A stretch of 64,000 bases of DNA from Orientallactaga sibirica (GCA_036365145.1 JAEOAD010000018.1:9442001-9506000); one strand, 5' to 3'; shown: positions 33,616-44,982, numbered from the stretch's first letter. Notes: a model not told the origin generated them from the letters alone. Numbers and translations: made by a program.

Positions 33616-34195
33616 GTTTGCTCTTTTCTTGCCAAGAATGTAGCAATAGCCACTCCACTGGTGCCTATTTTGAGCAGCCTCCATACAGTTATATACTGTA
33701 TGGCCTATATACTGACTGGCCTTTGAGTACTGTCTACCAGCAGTTTTGGGCTGGGTGCAGGGATGAGCCTATTGTGCTGCTCTCTGGGTACCTAGGGTTG
33801 GTCTTGCTCAAGGTAAGAGTGGTCAAGTAGTTTACATGTGAGTCTGAAATAAGCACATGATGGAATAGGATCTAGTGGGCCTAGTCTTGCCTACTCTGGG
33901 GTCTGTGTGCCCTTGGTACCCTACCCATGTGAGAGGCTTTGGTGCAGGTTGAACACTCACCTGCAACATGAGTGGCCTAGTGCACACTTTTCTGGGTGTC
34001 TGTGCATGGGAGTAGGGGTAAGCACATAGCAATGATCACCAGGGACTTGAGTGTCCTCGTCTATCTCAGGGCTGGCATGGGCTGGTGATCTACCTGTGCA
34101 TCTGTACTGAATACATGGGGAAGCTAGGCCAGAGCCAAGTGGTCCTATTCTAACCTGCTCCATTAGGGGATGGGCACCTATTGATTCCAAATTCA
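33616..34195 (-). mobile_element. L1 5' UTR region upstream of ORF1
   Basis: It lies upstream of the ORF1 start on the minus strand and is clearly richer in G and C than its surroundings, as L1 5' UTRs are. It contains repeated GGGTACCTAGGG/CCTTGGTACCC-type words. No obvious monomer array is seen. A second L1 3' UTR starts immediately to the right. Confidence 0.55.
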
Positions 34196-35010
34196 ATTCC
34201 AAAGCAGTTAGTTATACACATAGCAGTCATGTTACTATTGCACTGCTGGACTTGTCTTACCTGGCTGGCCAGTTAGATCATTCTCAGGGTACGCTGCTAG
34301 TTAAGACTGTTGATGAGTTTTCTCTTCCAACAGCACTATGGAAGCTAGTTACTAGGGAGGAGGCCTCTACTCATGACCAGTTTGATTTTTTCAGTGTCTA
34401 GAAATAAATGCAAGTAGTGTCTTCAGTAATAGGGTCTTATATTCTAGTTCTGGTAAGGAACCATGGGCATTGATAATAGCCTACATTGTTCTGGAAGCTT
34501 TTGGGCTTTCCTGGCAAGCAACTCAGTGGGAAGTTTTTACCACTGGCACTGGGGTTTTCCTTGAACAACCTATGACTTCAATTATAAATTTTTAATTATC
34601 TAAGACAGAAGTCAGTTTCCATATGGTTTATTCATAACATCTTTAATTTCAGTTGAACTGCCCCCACCTCCTGCTCTCTTTCATGTCCCTATCCTGACCA
34701 CCCTAGGATATTTTTGCCCACAGTATTCTATCTCTGTACTTACATATCTGCTCTCCCCGCCCCTTAAGCCCACCCTTTTCTCCAATTTCATGGCCTCTAG
34801 TGCTGACTCTTAATCTGACTTACATACAAATCTAAAATTTCAATGTTAGGATCCATATATAAAAGAGGACATATGGCACTTATCTTTTTGGCTGTGTTAC
34901 CTCACTTGTTATATTTTTCATGTCCATCTATTTTCCTACAACTTCATTGTTCTTTAAAGCTGAATAAAATTCCCTTAGGTATATATACCACACCTTCATT
35001 AATTATTTCT
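34196..35010 (-). mobile_element. L1 #2: partial 3' UTR plus ORF2 C-terminal end
   Basis: 34196-34570 aligns with 28076-28460 (AGCAGTTAGTTA, CCTGGCTGGCCAGTT, AACAGCACTATGGAAGC, CACTGGCACTGGGGTTTTCC). 34600-35010 aligns with the ORF2 end (CTTTTTGGCTGTGTTACC, TCATGTCCATCTATTTTCC, TATATACCACACCTTCATTA). The 3'-most part of its UTR is missing. Confidence 0.72.
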
Positions 35011-35840
35011 AAGAGTTCTAGAGGCTGAGGAATCCACTGTCAAGAAACCACAGGCTCTGTGTCTTGTGAAGACCCAGTATCTGCTTATAAAATGGTATTT
35101 TCAACAATTTCCTCACATAGTGAGAAGGGTGGAAGTATAGAAAAGGGGCCTTGACAGTTTCTTCAAGCTGTTTGATAAGGCCACTAAAACTATTCATGGT
35201 AGCTCAGCCTTTATCACTTAATTACTTTGAAATGCCCACCACTTAATAACCCATTAACCATTAAATTATAATATGTGAATTTTGATGGGGGCATAACAAA
35301 TGTTCATCAACTTACAATATGCTTATGATCCAACAAAAAAATTAAAAGTTAAAAACATGGTAAGGGAAAACTACATTTAATTCAAATAACCTACTAAGCA
35401 CCATAGCTTAGCCTGACTTACCTTAAATGTGCTCAGATAATTACCATTAGCCAATAGCTGGGCAAAATCACCCAGCACAAAGCCTATCATATAATAAGAT
35501 ACTAATGTTGACTAGCTCATGTATTTACCAAAGTTCTATGGTAGAAGTGAAAAATAGGAGACAGTGATAGTGTTTTGTAGACATGCTACAATATGAAAAT
35601 ATAGGGCACAATATCCAGAAAGCCCTAGCAACAGCCTCTGATGGACATTGTTGGTTTAACATCATGAACACATGGCAGACTATGGCCTGGGGCTCACTAC
35701 TACTACTATGAATAAAAGATCAAAATTCAAACTTAGAAATTCAGCTTCTATTTCATGTCTATCACTTCCACACCATGGAAAAGTAGAAAAATCCACAATT
35801 CAGCCATTGTAAATCAGGGACTTTTTTTGAGGCAGTGTCT
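35010..35840. other. Low-copy AT-rich DNA
   Basis: No gene and no nameable repeat. Confidence 0.4.
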
Positions 35841-35845
35841 CTTTG

Positions 35846-36090
35846 TTTTTTTTTTTTTTTTTTTTGTTGTTTTTTTTTTTTTCTTTTAAATATTTATTTA
35901 TTTATTTGAGAGAAAAAGAGGTACATAGAAAGAGAGAGAATGGGTGTGGTAGGACCTCTAGCCACTATAAACTAACTCAGATGCATGTGCCCCCATCTGC
36001 ATCTGGCTTACATGAGTACTGAGTCATTGGACCTGGGTCCTTAGGCTTCACAGGCAAGTGCTCTAACCACTAAGTCATCATCTTTACAGC
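35846..36090 (-). mobile_element. B2-like SINE, antisense
   Basis: Poly-T and TATTTATTTATTTATTTGAG tail, then TCTAGCCACTATAAACTAACTC and the antisense head ...CACTAAGTCATC. Moderately diverged. Confidence 0.85.
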
Positions 36091-36296
36091 CTCTCTCTCT
36101 TTTTCTTTTTTTCCAATGTATGCACCAATCTAGCTGGGCTATGAGCTTCCAGATTCTCCTGGCTCTGCCTCTCAGTGCTGTAGGTATTCTGGGATCACAG
36201 ACTTATGTCTGGCTTTATGTAGGTTCTACAAAATTGAATCTCGGTGGACAGATTTCTAAGCAAGCCCCTTTAATCACTGAGGAGTCTTCCTAGCCC
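36091..36296 (-). mobile_element. B4-like SINE fragment, antisense
   Basis: A B1-like middle (GCTGGGCTATGAGCTTCCAG, TCTGCCTCTCAGTGCTG) is followed by TAGGTTCTACAAAATTGAAT and an antisense tRNA head (TTTAATCACTGAGGAGTCTTC). It adjoins the previous SINE. Confidence 0.6.
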
Positions 36297-36317
36297 AAAT
36301 CAGGAACTTCCTATCTG

Positions 36318-36356
<39 letters not shown>

Positions 36357-36357
36357 T
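36318..36357 (+). repeat. (CT)n(GT)n compound microsatellite
   Basis: A CT run passes directly into a GT run. Confidence 0.95.
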
Positions 36358-36779
36358 ATGGCATTTGTGTATACTGAAAGGGCTTGTCAGAACTTACATT
36401 TTGTCTTATTAACAAAGGAATTAATATGCATTGAGATATTTCTTAAAAAACATCACCAAAATAAGCAAAAAAATATTTTAATAACAGTTGTCAAATTCAG
36501 GTGCTGGGATTTGAAAATCTTTATTTGTCTACTTTTTCATATCATATTATATTATTTTGAGATTTTTACTGAAAACAACATATGTAAAGCTTAGAATGAG
36601 AATAAAAATATGATGCTATTTCATTAAAAAAATAAAATACTTTAGAGCTCCTTCAAGCTTGTTAGTCATAAGCTGTTCCAATTCTTTCCTGTGGCAACTG
36701 AGGGTTGGCCTGTAATCTTGTCAATAGTTCCACTACATAGTGTCATTTTCATTACAGTTAGATAAAAAATAGGCTGTGT

Positions 36780-37595
36780 AAATGACAAAGCAGTGGAATC
36801 TGCATGGTACAAAATCAATCATCTGGTACAATAGTGGCACACAGGTTATGAGGACAATCAACTTCTCTCTGATTAGATATGAGGCATGTCCAGTGGGAGG
36901 TAATGCTTAGAACTGATAATCAAATCAGAAGTCTGTTGATTGGAAGCTCATAGCCCCTAAAGGGAAATATCCACTGTTTTTTTTAGCTACAAAGAAAGTA
37001 TATGCCCATCAAAAAAAATCTTCTAGTATGTTTATTCCCTTTGATAATTGCTGCTCTCTTGGCTAGATAATCTGCTTTTTAGAGATGGCAGCATATAATG
37101 AGGTGACTCAAGACCCACCAGAATAACAAGAAAGCCAACTGCCTACCATGAAAGTAGTCATCTCTATCACATGTTCCAAGGCCTAGGAACTATTACAGAG
37201 GAAGTGATAAATTATATATGAGTGCTGCTGTTACTGCTGCAAGTCTGGGAACCTCCTGCAGGAAGATGGCAGTAGACCTGAGGAGAATTAAAATCCATCA
37301 AAGCATAAAATTAGAAGATGCTGAGAGCTCTACACAAAGTAGACTTTTAACACACCCTCCAAGCTTAAGAAACATTGCAGAAATGTGTACAGAAAAAAAT
37401 GTAAAAGCCACAGGGTGGGAAGTTGTATTTTGAGGCATTGTCCCCACACAGAGACTGACTGATTCATTCATGACTTCATAGTGAATAACAGAATAACGGG
37501 GGGGGGGGCTTAGTGGAATGGGGTGGAGAGCAGAAACGTAAGCCTATGATGCAATGGAAATATGTTTATAAAATAAAGTACCCAATAAAAATATA
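36780..37595 (+). mobile_element. L1 3' end, family B-related, 5'-truncated
   Basis: Follows the order of 50740-51580: GAATCTGCATGGTACA, CCAGTGGGAGGTAATGC, GTTGATTGGAAGCTCATAG, AAGACCCACCAGAATAACAAG, GAAGATGGCAGTAGAC and a terminal CCCAATAAAAATA. It contains a 12-G run near 37498-37509. Confidence 0.75.
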
Positions 37596-37764
37596 GGCTG
37601 TGCAAATTAACACCAACTTCAGAACCACCTCTCCTTCCTTGTAAACTCGTGAGTTTTCACTTATTTTATTAGTTTTCCTGACACATATCTTTGCATTACA
37701 TTATATTCTGCTTTAGTCAGTGTGTCTTCAAACTGGAAGTGAACCCCTGCCTTTTCTATTTACT

Positions 37765-37850
37765 GTGGAATTCCTTATAAATATAATTCCTGGCACAGAG
37801 AAAATGCTCAATAAACATATTTCAAGCAGTGAATAGAAGAAAGGGAAAAA
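37765..37850 (+). mobile_element. L2/MIR-type 3' end fragment
   Basis: TTCCTGGCACAGAGAAAATG followed by CTCAATAAACATATTTCAAG is the characteristic end of L2-class repeats. It is short and old. Confidence 0.5.
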
Positions 37851-37859
37851 CTATTAAAT

Positions 37860-38775
37860 ATATGGCTGGTGATCTGATTATATTCATGGGACACACAAAA
37901 ATGTTTTAGTTATTGATAGATTAAATATATTGTGGTTTCATGGGGCTATAATGGAGTTAAAAATTACTACTGTCTAGTGAAGTTATTGCCATAATAATGC
38001 CACAGTACAGTGTATTTGTGGTATTGTGTAAGCAAATCTACTGTGTCTCTAGTTGTATAAGAGAATAGCACATACAATTATATAGAGTGCATAATATTTA
38101 ATAATAAATGACTACATTTCTTATTTAAGTGTTGCCTGCACTGTACTTATTATTTTAGCATCCTACTTACTAAGGCATGTTTACTATAAACCTGTCAGTT
38201 GTTACACGGACAAAAGCAACATATATTGTGTGTTTATCCTTCCTCCTCATTGTACCAGGATACCACATTGAGTAATTGACATACACCATGCCGGTTTTCA
38301 TTTGCACAAGACAAAACTGCTTGGTAACATATTTATCAGATCATGTTCCTGTCATTAAGCAATGCATGCAACATTATAAATTTAATCCTTCCAGGGACAT
38401 GACACAATGAAGAACTGCTAACTGATGAAGACCATTACTTTGTGCTCTGTCTTTAAACCCCACTCTTATTTGCCATCTCCCCAGATAATTAGGGCTGTAC
38501 TCTGACTTGTTCTAGCCAGTCTTACTTTTCACATGGACTGAAGGCTTACCTCAGACTTACTTTAACTGCTTTGACTTGGCCTCATGGTGATAGTCCTTCT
38601 TATTACAATTTGTATACATAGTTCTCACCTCCTTCCACTTTACAATCACATGCTAGATCCTTTTGGTCCACTTCTCTATTACCTGCTCATCTATACAGAA
38701 TGATTTTGTACATCACTAGCAAATTGAAGAGATCTGATTACTTCCAGTCCAGATCTAAGTTTAAGGAGCATGCGA
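37860..38775. other. Low-copy AT-rich DNA
   Basis: No gene or nameable repeat seen. Confidence 0.4.
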
Positions 38776-38784
38776 GGCAATGAC

Positions 38785-39180
38785 ATAGTGGTTTGAATGT
38801 AAAATGCCCCATAGACTTATATGTTTGAAAGCATACTTCCTGGCTAATGGCACTGTTCTTGAAGGTTGCGGAATGTGGAGGATATGGAGGAATTGCTAGA
38901 AGAATTTTGTCACTGTGAGCAGGCCCTGAGGTATTTTAACCAGCCCCACTTCCTTTCTCTCTCTCTTACTGTCTCTTTCCTTACCCTTCTTTCTCCTTCC
39001 TCTCTGTTTATGTGAAGATGGGCAGATGTGACACTGGTTTCCTGCTACTGTCACATTTTCTGCTCCACAATGATAGGCTCTACCCTGGAACTGTAATCCT
39101 AAATAAACTATCTCCTTCCGTAGGCTGCTTCTGGTCAGATATTTTGTCCTAGCAATGAGAAAGTAACCCATACAAATGGC
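38785..39180 (+). mobile_element. MaLR-type LTR, sense
   Basis: Starts TAGTGGTTTGAATGTAAAATG. It has a GGCACTGTTCTTGAAGGTTG block, GTCACTGTGAGCAGGCCC, a pyrimidine-rich stretch, AATAAACTATCTCCTTCC (poly-A signal) and ...TATTTTGTCCTAGCAATGAG near the end. This is the order of rodent MaLR (MT/MTE-like) LTRs. It is about 400 bp, probably a solitary LTR. Confidence 0.65.
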
Positions 39181-39184
39181 TAAG

Positions 39185-39495
39185 GGGGAATGTCATTAAA
39201 ATGTTATACATATGTATGAAACGTATGTAAATGGAACTTAATGTTAAAATTTGTTTACCAATCTTTCCTTTAAAACTAAAGTCATCTCTTTGAACATGGG
39301 TATTATGACCTGTGTTCTGTTAATTCTATCTTTTTAAAAAGTTACATAGTGAACCAGGTTGAATTGTTTGTCCTAGCTTCTCTTGAATGGAACAATGTCT
39401 TGTATGTGACTTCAAATCTATTTAAGGGTTTATTGTCTTGATTTTTATAATTTTACTTCAATCTTTAACTTGTTTATATTAAATTTTAGCTAGTT
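39185..39495. other. Low-copy DNA
   Basis: No gene or nameable repeat seen. Confidence 0.35.
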
Positions 39496-39501
39496 ATCAT
39501 T

Positions 39502-39730
39502 TTAAAAATATTTTACTTTTAATTACTGATTTGTGTATGTTTGTGTGAGAGAGAGGGAGAGAGAAAAAGAGTGAGAGAGAATAGGCACACTAGTGTCTCT
39601 AGCCACTGCACTCAAATTCCAGTAGCATATCCCACCATTTGCATCTGGCTTACATGGATTCTGGGGAGTTGAAACTGGATCCTTAGGCTTCACAGCCAAG
39701 TGCCTTAAACACTAAGTCATCTCCCCAGAC
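39502..39730 (-). mobile_element. B2-like SINE, antisense
   Basis: GAGAGAGAGGGAGAGAG (complement of the CT-rich stretch), TCTAGCCACTGCACTCAAAT, GCATCTGGCTTACATGG and the antisense head CACTAAGTCATCTCCCCAG. Confidence 0.88.
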
Positions 39731-39927
39731 TACAAGTTATCCAAATTTCACACAAATTTTCCAAGATAACTTTTTCTATTCTTAGGGTATTTGTTGAAAT
39801 ACTATTATTTAAAATTGTATACTCTTTATCAGAAGTAAATTTATCCTAATACTTTAGAAAGCACACCTAAATAATTCTTTTGTTTGTTTGTTTTCTTTTC
39901 TTTTCTTTCCTTTCCTTTCCTTTCCTT

Positions 39928-39930
<3 letters not shown>

Positions 39931-39958
<28 letters not shown>

Positions 39959-40082
39959 GAGGTAAGATCTCACTCTAGCCCTGGAATTCACTATGTAGTC
40001 TCAGGCTAGCCTTGAACTTACAATGATCCTCCTACCTCACCCTCCCAAGAGCTGGGATTAAAGCCATGCCACCATGCCCAAC
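39931..40082 (-). mobile_element. B1 SINE, antisense
   Basis: A CTTTTC-rich and poly-T tail, then GAGGTAAGATCTCACTCTAG through GCTGGGATTAAAGCCATGCC to GCCCAAC. CCTAAATAATTCTT before the tail and CCAAATAATT after the head resemble a TSD with mismatches. It lacks the GGCTCAGGCTGA segment typical of B1. Confidence 0.88.
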
Positions 40083-40092
40083 ATCCAAATAA

Positions 40093-40260
40093 TTTTTTTT
40101 TTTTTTTTTTTTTTTTTAGTTTTTCAAGGTAGGGTTTCACTGAAGCTCAGGCTAACCTGGAATTCACTATGTAGTCTTAGGGTGGCCTCAAACTCATGGA
40201 AATTCTCCTACCTCTGCCTCCTGAGTGCTGGGATTAAAGGCATGAGACATCACGCCCATC
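40093..40260 (-). mobile_element. Second B1 SINE in the same direction
   Basis: Poly-T, then CAAGGTAGGGTTTCACTGAAG through GCTGGGATTAAAGGCATGAG to CACGCCC. It lies head to tail with the preceding B1, about 10 bp away. Confidence 0.92.
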
Positions 40261-40404
40261 TTTCAAAATAGTTCTTACAAAACATATAACTCATGTGATT
40301 GAAGCAAGACAATGTGGTGCCATATGCCATTTTCTAGTTGCTCTAAGCAATTGCTATGCCATGGGTACTGAATGTTATGTTTTATAAAAGAATTCAGGAC
40401 ATGG

Positions 40405-40600
40405 GTACATTTTTAAATGATTTGATGATGATGATGATGCATGTGTATGTTGGTGTGCTAGTGCTTCTTGCCATTGCAAATAAATGCCAGATAAATGTGT
40501 CACTTTTTAAGTCTATTCTTATGTGGTACTAAGGCATTCAAACCCAGGCTAACAGACTTTGCATGTAAGCATCTTTACCTACTGAGCTATCTCCCCAGCA
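40405..40600 (-). mobile_element. B2-like SINE, diverged, antisense
   Basis: CTTCTTGCCATTGCAAATAA, GTGGTACTAAGGCATTCAAA and the antisense head CTACTGAGCTATCTCCCCAG. A (GAT)n run sits at the left. Confidence 0.7.
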
Positions 40601-40604
40601 CCAG

Positions 40605-41270
40605 GAGCTGGATTTATAAGTGTCTGTCTCAGTGGGTTGTGCCAGCGAGTCATGTTGATTGACACTCTCCTCATTATTCCATGTGTGCTCCTCTGTTAAT
40701 AAGTCTGTTGTTACTATTCACTTCTGTGAGGAGCTCTAATTCTTCACAGATACCTAGACATTGCATCACTGCCATCTTGCTAGACTCCAGGCAGACTCCG
40801 ACTTTCCAAAAAGCTCACAGCAGTTCTTTTTATAATTTTATCACCTGGCCCCCAGATTCCATCTGAAATGCACAAAGGATATTGCTCATCAACTCCAATA
40901 ATAGTTAGGGATGCTGACCCTGGAGAAGAGAAAGCACATTTCATTTTGATAAAAGCATAGCCCATCCTCTCGCACCCAGCCAATTGGTCAATTATAGCCC
41001 TACTTCAGAATTTTCTCTCACATTTTGTATAAAGAGCATAATTCCACCACCAGCTGCTCACTAACATTTTGTTGTCTTTTCAACAAAACAAAAATGACAA
41101 CTCAGATCAGCAGAGGGTGATCTGCCAGCAGAACCAACGAGGAGCAACCCCATCCAACCAGCCTGTCATTAGATAGTCCTTTTTCTTTCTGAAAAAAATG
41201 CTCCAAAATCATTGGCTTCCTGCATCTGTGCTTCTTCCTGGGAGAGAGACATTCTTCTAAATCACAAGTG
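40605..41270. other. Low-copy DNA, no gene recognised
   Basis: Mixed composition. Overlapping open frames on both strands near 40681-40983 have no domain. Confidence 0.4.
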
Positions 41271-41399
41271 TTGTGATATGTTAGAGAAGCTAGGGAGGAC
41301 TATGCATCAGTGATGCAAGCAGAGGGACAGTTTTACTCAGGATTGGTAAGTGAAGGTTTATACCTATCCTACCCCAGAGGCTGCATAGCCACTGACACT

Positions 41400-41735
41400 A
41401 TTTAATGTGCACCCAAAGCTCATGATTTGGAGTCTTAATCTTCAAATTCAGATGTTAATTTATTTGAAGTTATGGTTTTGGTTATGATGATCCTCTCTTC
41501 CACTATACCACATTGTGCTTAGTAAGTAGAGGAAGAGAGATCTCTTGTTCCATCTCAAATTGGGAAACATGGGGCAGTAAGAAGGTCTTTATTAGATGTG
41601 AAGAAGATGCTGGTGTCATGCTCTTAGATTTCCCAACTTCTACAATCACAAGCCAAAAAGCTCCGATTCTTTATAAATTACCTTGTCTCAGAATATTTTT
41701 TTCATAGCAACAGAAAACTAATTAAATTTAAAATT
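41400..41735 (+). mobile_element. MLT1-type LTR, sense
   Basis: CCCAAAGCTCATGATTTGG, then GTGAAGAAGATGCTGGTG, TAGATTTCCCAACTTCTACA, TTATAAATTACCTTGTCTCA, and TTTTTTTCATAGCAACAG..AAACTAAT at the end. This is the MLT1 order, with diverged sequence. Confidence 0.6.
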
Positions 41736-42019
41736 TAAAACATGCATGCTTAATAACAATCTGAATGAAGGGATATGTCAAAGAAAGGAAACTAGAGCTT
41801 AGACACTGAAGAACATGCCAGAAGTATGAGACACTAATAGCATTGATTGAGAAAATCACGCAATGTGGATTTAGGAACACTGTCAATCAGAAACCTTTAT
41901 TTCATCCCACAAAAGTCCCAGAATGGTTGTATTATACGAAGGTTAATTCTTCATCATGCAGAACACAGAGTCCAAAATTTCATTTGAATATTGAAGAATT
42001 AGACATTTCAGCTGACATG

Positions 42020-42335
42020 AATGCATATCTATGAATCCTCACAGCAGGTTCATATATTTGCATTTGACAGGTAAGGAAGTTGAGAATAAAAAGAAGTTAT
42101 ATTATTTGTCACATATTTAGAAACAAACTTATAAGAAGGCCAGTTAGTTATTTTTTATGCTAAATACGTTAAGAATATTTAAATAACAAGCATTTTATAA
42201 GTTGTTTAATATATAGAATCATGGCTGTACCATGATTTTGTATATAGAAGAAAAATAGGATAAGTGAGGCAAAGTACCTCAGTAAATGCTGGATTTAGGG
42301 CCATGATTTTAATCCATTTCCTTTTCATTGACAAA
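42020..42335 (+). mobile_element. MIR-like fragments
   Basis: AATCCTCACAGCAGGTTCAT, TTTGACAGGTAAGGAAGTTG and AAGAAGTTATATTATTTGTC follow the MIR 3' order. A weaker copy (AAGTGAGGCAAAGTACCTCA...GGATTTAGGGCC) follows. Confidence 0.5.
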
Positions 42336-42456
42336 CAGCATATTGGTTTGAAATTAAGGAAACTTATTCTTCAGTTTTGGTTATCTGGATCCCATTTCTA
42401 GAAATAAAAAATAACTAAAATGAACTTTTCCTTCTGAGACAGAAAAGGAAATCAGG

Positions 42457-43678
42457 ACTTAAGTGTATGGTAATGCACATATGTAAGTAGAAAAACTGAG
42501 TACAGGGAGGGGAATGGCCTAAGCGAGGCCATGGGAAGAGAATGCATACAAAAAGGGCAGGGGGAGGGTCAATCTAAACTCAAGATATTGTCAAGACATA
42601 CGTAAAATTACTTTTTTTGAATAAGGGCATGTCTAGAAGATGTAGACTGTTACTAGAAAATTTTCAGTATCTGGGATGGAATACCTTCCAGTGAGTTGTT
42701 GGTCAAGGAGGTCCTGGTAGCCTCCAAAACATTAAGGCTTTTGCCAAAGCCCTTGGTTTCCCTAGAGAAACAGATAGTAAGACCCTATTGCTGAAGACAT
42801 CTCATATCTGAGAGGCAAGGTCACTGAGAAAGCAAGCTGGTGCTGAGCAGAAAACCTTCTCCCTGTAGACCAGCCAACTGAAAGCTGGAAAAAGCTGCAC
42901 TGCATGCAGCATATGGGAGACAGAAGCCATCAACAGTGAAAACAGTGGACGCTGAATATTCAAGCTTGGCCAGATAGGCCCAATGACTGAACGGGTGCAA
43001 TAGTGGCGTGTCTACTCTTGGGGTAACCAACTGCTCCATAATTGGACTGAAGGCCCTCTCTACGGGAGGGAATACATACCTGGTACTGAAAAACCTAAGT
43101 AAAAGTCTATGGTAGGTGAGGTCATGAGCCTTAGGGGTATAAGCCTGCTCTTATCTGACTAAATGTATATATTATTCCCACCAAGTTGCCCTGAAAGCAC
43201 TACACTTAATGTTCATATTCACATATTAATGCTACTCTCACTTCTGGTTAGAGAAGCTTCTCTTTTCAGATGGTGATGACCACTGGGATGACCCAAAAGG
43301 CAACATAGTGCTGAGAAGAAGGGATGGAGGAGTGCCTAGCATTGAAACACCTCTGTCACACCCTCCAATGGCTCAGGGACCATTGCGGAAGAGGGGGCGG
43401 ATAGAATGGAAGAGCCAAAGGAAGGATATGACCTCTTACAATGCAACTGCCCAGACAGAAATTGGCCTCGATATCCATGATCTTGCAGTGCCTAGCAATA
43501 CCTTTGCAAGACCCTCAAAATAGAAGAGAAAGATGATGTCATCAAATTAGGAGACAGACTAATGGGGATATGATGGAGACTGGAGTTCTAAAGTGGAATG
43601 GGGGAGGGGAGGGAAATATCAGGTGGGGTTTTTTTGGTATGTAAGATTAAAAGTCAATAAAAAATAATTAAAAAAAAA
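42457..43678 (+). mobile_element. Family A L1-like unit, complete (~1.22 kb), 16-bp TSD
   Basis: The perfect TSD AGAAAAGGAAATCAGG lies at 42441-42456 and 43679-43694. The unit starts ...ACATATGTAAGTAG at 42478. A leader of about 230 bp has no visible counterpart in the L1 3' UTRs here. The rest is distantly related to family B (ACCCTATTGCTGAAGACA, CAACTGAAAGCTGG, GGCTCAGGGACCATTG). It ends AAGTCAATAAAAAATAATT plus poly-A. It has no ORF over 75 codons and no reverse-transcriptase sequence. It depends on L1 in trans, as inferred from the TSD and tail. It is the reference copy for the family. Confidence 0.92.
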
Positions 43679-43699
43679 AGAAAAGGAAATCAGGTGTCT

Positions 43700-44685
43700 A
43701 TACTGGAGTCACTGATAACCTCTCAAGCAAGTCAGAGATACTCAGACCAGAAGGGACATTGCTATGTATCTGGGCAGTCATCATTCTTCTATGACAGACT
43801 ACAAAGTCTGTATGTATCCTTCCATAATTAGAGATAGTTGTGAGAAGGTGAAATGGACAATGCTTTCTTTTAAGAAGCAAGGAGGAGTTTGAGGGGATGG
43901 TCTTTGATAACCTTATGTCATTATCTGACTATGCTCAGGAAGAAAGGACTCAATGAAGATAAGAGAGGCAGTAACAGTCTCAGAACAAAGATTTAAGAAC
44001 CCTGTATCAAAGGAAAACACAAAATGGAATATTGGCCTGAAATGGTGGCCCTGGAGCTTAAGGAAGTAACATGCATAGATTCAAGATATGAATATCTGTC
44101 CTCTCCTACCAAGTTTCTATGAGTCAGTATATATAGCAAAATGCACAAGCAAACAGCATTTTCTAATAACTTGAGACTACCTGTTGAAGGCGACTGTGTT
44201 GATCACTGCTCCAACTAATGCTATATCAGTGAGTTCATTTTGGAAAGGAATATCGTTAACTTGGAAAATGAACTGGTTCACTGCTTAGATTTGATTACTC
44301 ATACTCTTGTAGAATCTGGAATGAGATCTCAGTAAAAAACAAAAGCCAAGTTGTTACACCGTATAAAATTGAAAGGATTTGAAATAAATGCTGGATTCCC
44401 AGAGGGCACGGGTGCAGATTTACATTTACAGAACAGAAGAGATGGGTTTGGCTATGGAAGGCACAGTTCATCTATGACAATTCTTGTTTCTGGAGACACA
44501 GAAAGAACACTTGGGCAAGTGTGCATTTTCAGTAGGATGTTGGCTTGTGAATCCCTCCCTCTGGAAAATTGTTCTATACAGCTGGATATACACTCAATGA
44601 ATATGAGAATCACATTAGTTGTTTTGTACTGTAGATGCCCAGAAGAGGATCTTTATCTCATACATGAGAAAAAGGGTATGTCTTG
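43700..44685. other. Low-copy DNA
   Basis: No exon identified. The open frame 44351-44749 (132 codons) has no domain and runs into an antisense LTR remnant. Confidence 0.4.
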
Positions 44686-44689
44686 TCCC

Positions 44690-44870
44690 CTCCTATTTTG
44701 TAAGGATATTAATGGGCCCCACCCTCATGACTTAACAAACCATAGTTAGCTTCCATAGGTGCAATCATCAAATGCTCTCTCATCGGAGATAGCGTTTCAG
44801 TGTGTGAATTTTAGTTAGACACAAACATTCAGGCCCAAGCACTGTATTAGTTCATGGCCCATATGAGCTC
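44690..44870 (-). mobile_element. MLT1-type LTR fragment, antisense
   Basis: GGGCCCCACCCTCATGACTT, later GTGTGTGAATTTTAGTTAGA and CACAAACATTCAGGCCCA correspond to the antisense MLT1 5' region. Confidence 0.5.
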
Positions 44871-44982
44871 TGACCAGCCATGTTTACGGATCATGCTTAG
44901 AAACTATTCAACTCTCTGCTGTTGACACCTAGCTTCATTTATACCAGAACAGCTATAACCTCAGCAAAAGAAAGTACCTACA

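Noticed and set aside
37498..37509. Run of 12 G as a G-quadruplex
   Set aside because: A single G run without spaced G tracts; more likely simple slippage in an old L1 3' UTR.
44351..44749. 132-codon plus-strand open frame
   Set aside because: No domain or splice context, and its 3' part enters an antisense MLT1-type LTR.
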